DNA of 64,000 bases. Origin: Streptomyces spinoverrucosus (GTDB taxonomy: Bacteria; Actinomycetota; Actinomycetes; Streptomycetales; Streptomycetaceae). The translations under genes and the position numbers were made by a program. The stretch lies in contig NZ_JADPZX010000001.1 in the NCBI RefSeq assembly GCF_015712165.1, positions 2,542,001 to 2,606,000 of the forward strand, written 5' to 3'. Positions within the stretch are counted from its first letter, which is position 1. The number at the start of each line of letters is the position of its first letter. Below, piece after piece: positions 63,596 to 64,000 of this stretch. The notes beneath the pieces were generated by a model that had not been told where the DNA came from, did no database searches, and was given only the letters and a program-made list of their open reading frames with translations.

Positions 63596-64000
63596 ATGAA
63601 GCGCAACATCGTCATCGCCGCCGTGGTCGCGACTGCCGTGATCGGCGGTGGTACGACGCTGGCGTTCGCGGGTGGTGGCGGCGACACGTCGGGGACAGCG
63701 GGTACGTCGTCGGCGTCCGCGTCCGCCGACGCGGTGAACGTCGGTGAGCGGGACGACGACGGCAGCGGCGGCGGCGAGCGTGGCGCGAAGGTGACGGCCG
63801 CGGAGGCCATCGAGGCGGCGCTGAAGGCGCGGCCGGGGACCGCGGTGTCGGCGGAGCTGGACGACGACGGATCCGACGACTCCGACGACGACAGCGACGA
63901 CGGTGACGACCGGGGCGACGACCGGCGGGGCTGGGAGGTCGAGGTGCTGGGTCAGGGCACGACCTCGTACACGGTGCACGTGGACCCGGCGTCGGGGAAG
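63596..64000 (+). CDS. Exported acidic PepSY-like protein (runs past window end)
   Basis: First 135 codons present, no stop yet. ATG preceded by GGGGAGG. Signal peptide KRNIVIAAVVATAVIGGGTTLAFAGGG, then a Ser/Ala linker. A PepSY-like start follows (KVTAAEAIEAALKARPGTAVSAEL), interrupted by an Asp/Ser-rich insert (DDDGSDDSDDDSDDGDD) and then GWEVEVLGQGTTSYTVHVDPASGK. The acidic composition resembles the sensor loop of the divergent kinase. Likely a target of the adjacent response regulator. Confidence 0.88.
   Translation, partial: MKRNIVIAAVVATAVIGGGTTLAFAGGGGDTSGTAGTSSASASADAVNVGERDDDGSGGGERGAKVTAAEAIEAALKARPGTAVSAELDDDGSDDSDDDSDDGDDRGDDRRGWEVEVLGQGTTSYTVHVDPASGK

Overview
The window is high-GC actinobacterial DNA and almost certainly Streptomyces. 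Third codon positions are nearly all G or C, GTG and TTG starts are common, and many promoters look leaderless. The gene order glgP, glgE, treS, pep2, glgB, then pfkA, pta, ackA, pyk, then icmA and absC matches what I recall of the Streptomyces coelicolor chromosome around SCO5400-SCO5452. That synteny is from memory and was not computed. I see no rRNA, tRNA, CRISPR array, IS element or phage gene.

Layout. 0-5.7 kb: four half-size ABC exporter genes forming two asymmetric pairs. 6-10.5 kb: two tandem secreted M4 metalloproteases and a DUF1990 protein. 10.5-24.3 kb: glycogen phosphorylase, a frameshifted hypothetical gene, a secreted subtilisin, and the GlgE-pathway cluster glgE-treS-pep2-glgB. 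TreS and Pep2 make maltose-1-phosphate from trehalose, GlgE polymerises it, GlgB branches the glucan and GlgP degrades it. This GlgB has a long histone-H1-like lysine/alanine repeat tail. 24.5-27.7 kb: a HelD-like RNA polymerase-associated helicase, a probable small RNA, and a MerR-thioredoxin operon. 27.8-31.7 kb: a C4-dicarboxylate symporter divergent from a DcuS/CitA-type two-component system.

31.6-35.9 kb is the most unusual part and resembles a conflict/immunity island. It holds a nucleosidase-family effector with a C-terminal amyloid-like motif, followed after a one-base frame change by an NB-ARC/TPR (NLR-like) ATPase. Next to them lie a four-helix membrane protein and a decayed second NLR. 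36-39 kb: a sugar ABC importer without its own ATPase. 39-46.5 kb: an FMN-binding-type PPOX-family protein, a helix-turn-helix protein, and central carbon genes pfkA, pta-ackA and pyk (pyk has lost its expected stop).

46.6-49.3 kb: a three-gene surface operon (DUF6230, DUF6114 and a low-complexity exported protein). 50-55 kb: a thioredoxin-TPR chaperedoxin, TetR and MarR regulators, and isobutyryl-CoA mutase IcmA under a palindromic operator. 55.4 kb: a 112-bp intergenic element with perfect 23-bp inverted ends. 55.6-57.8 kb: an autoregulated TetR operon behind two palindromic operators. 58-60.7 kb: small membrane and thiamine-binding proteins, then three AIM24-family genes in a row. 60.8-64 kb: the antibiotic regulator AbsC and an OmpR-type two-component system divergent from an exported PepSY-like protein cut by the window edge.

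Three loci show single-base frame disruptions (13.6, 33.8 and 46.46 kb), besides one clear pseudogene at 31.6-32.3 kb. These may be real mutations or sequence errors in G/C runs, so re-sequencing there matters before interpreting them.
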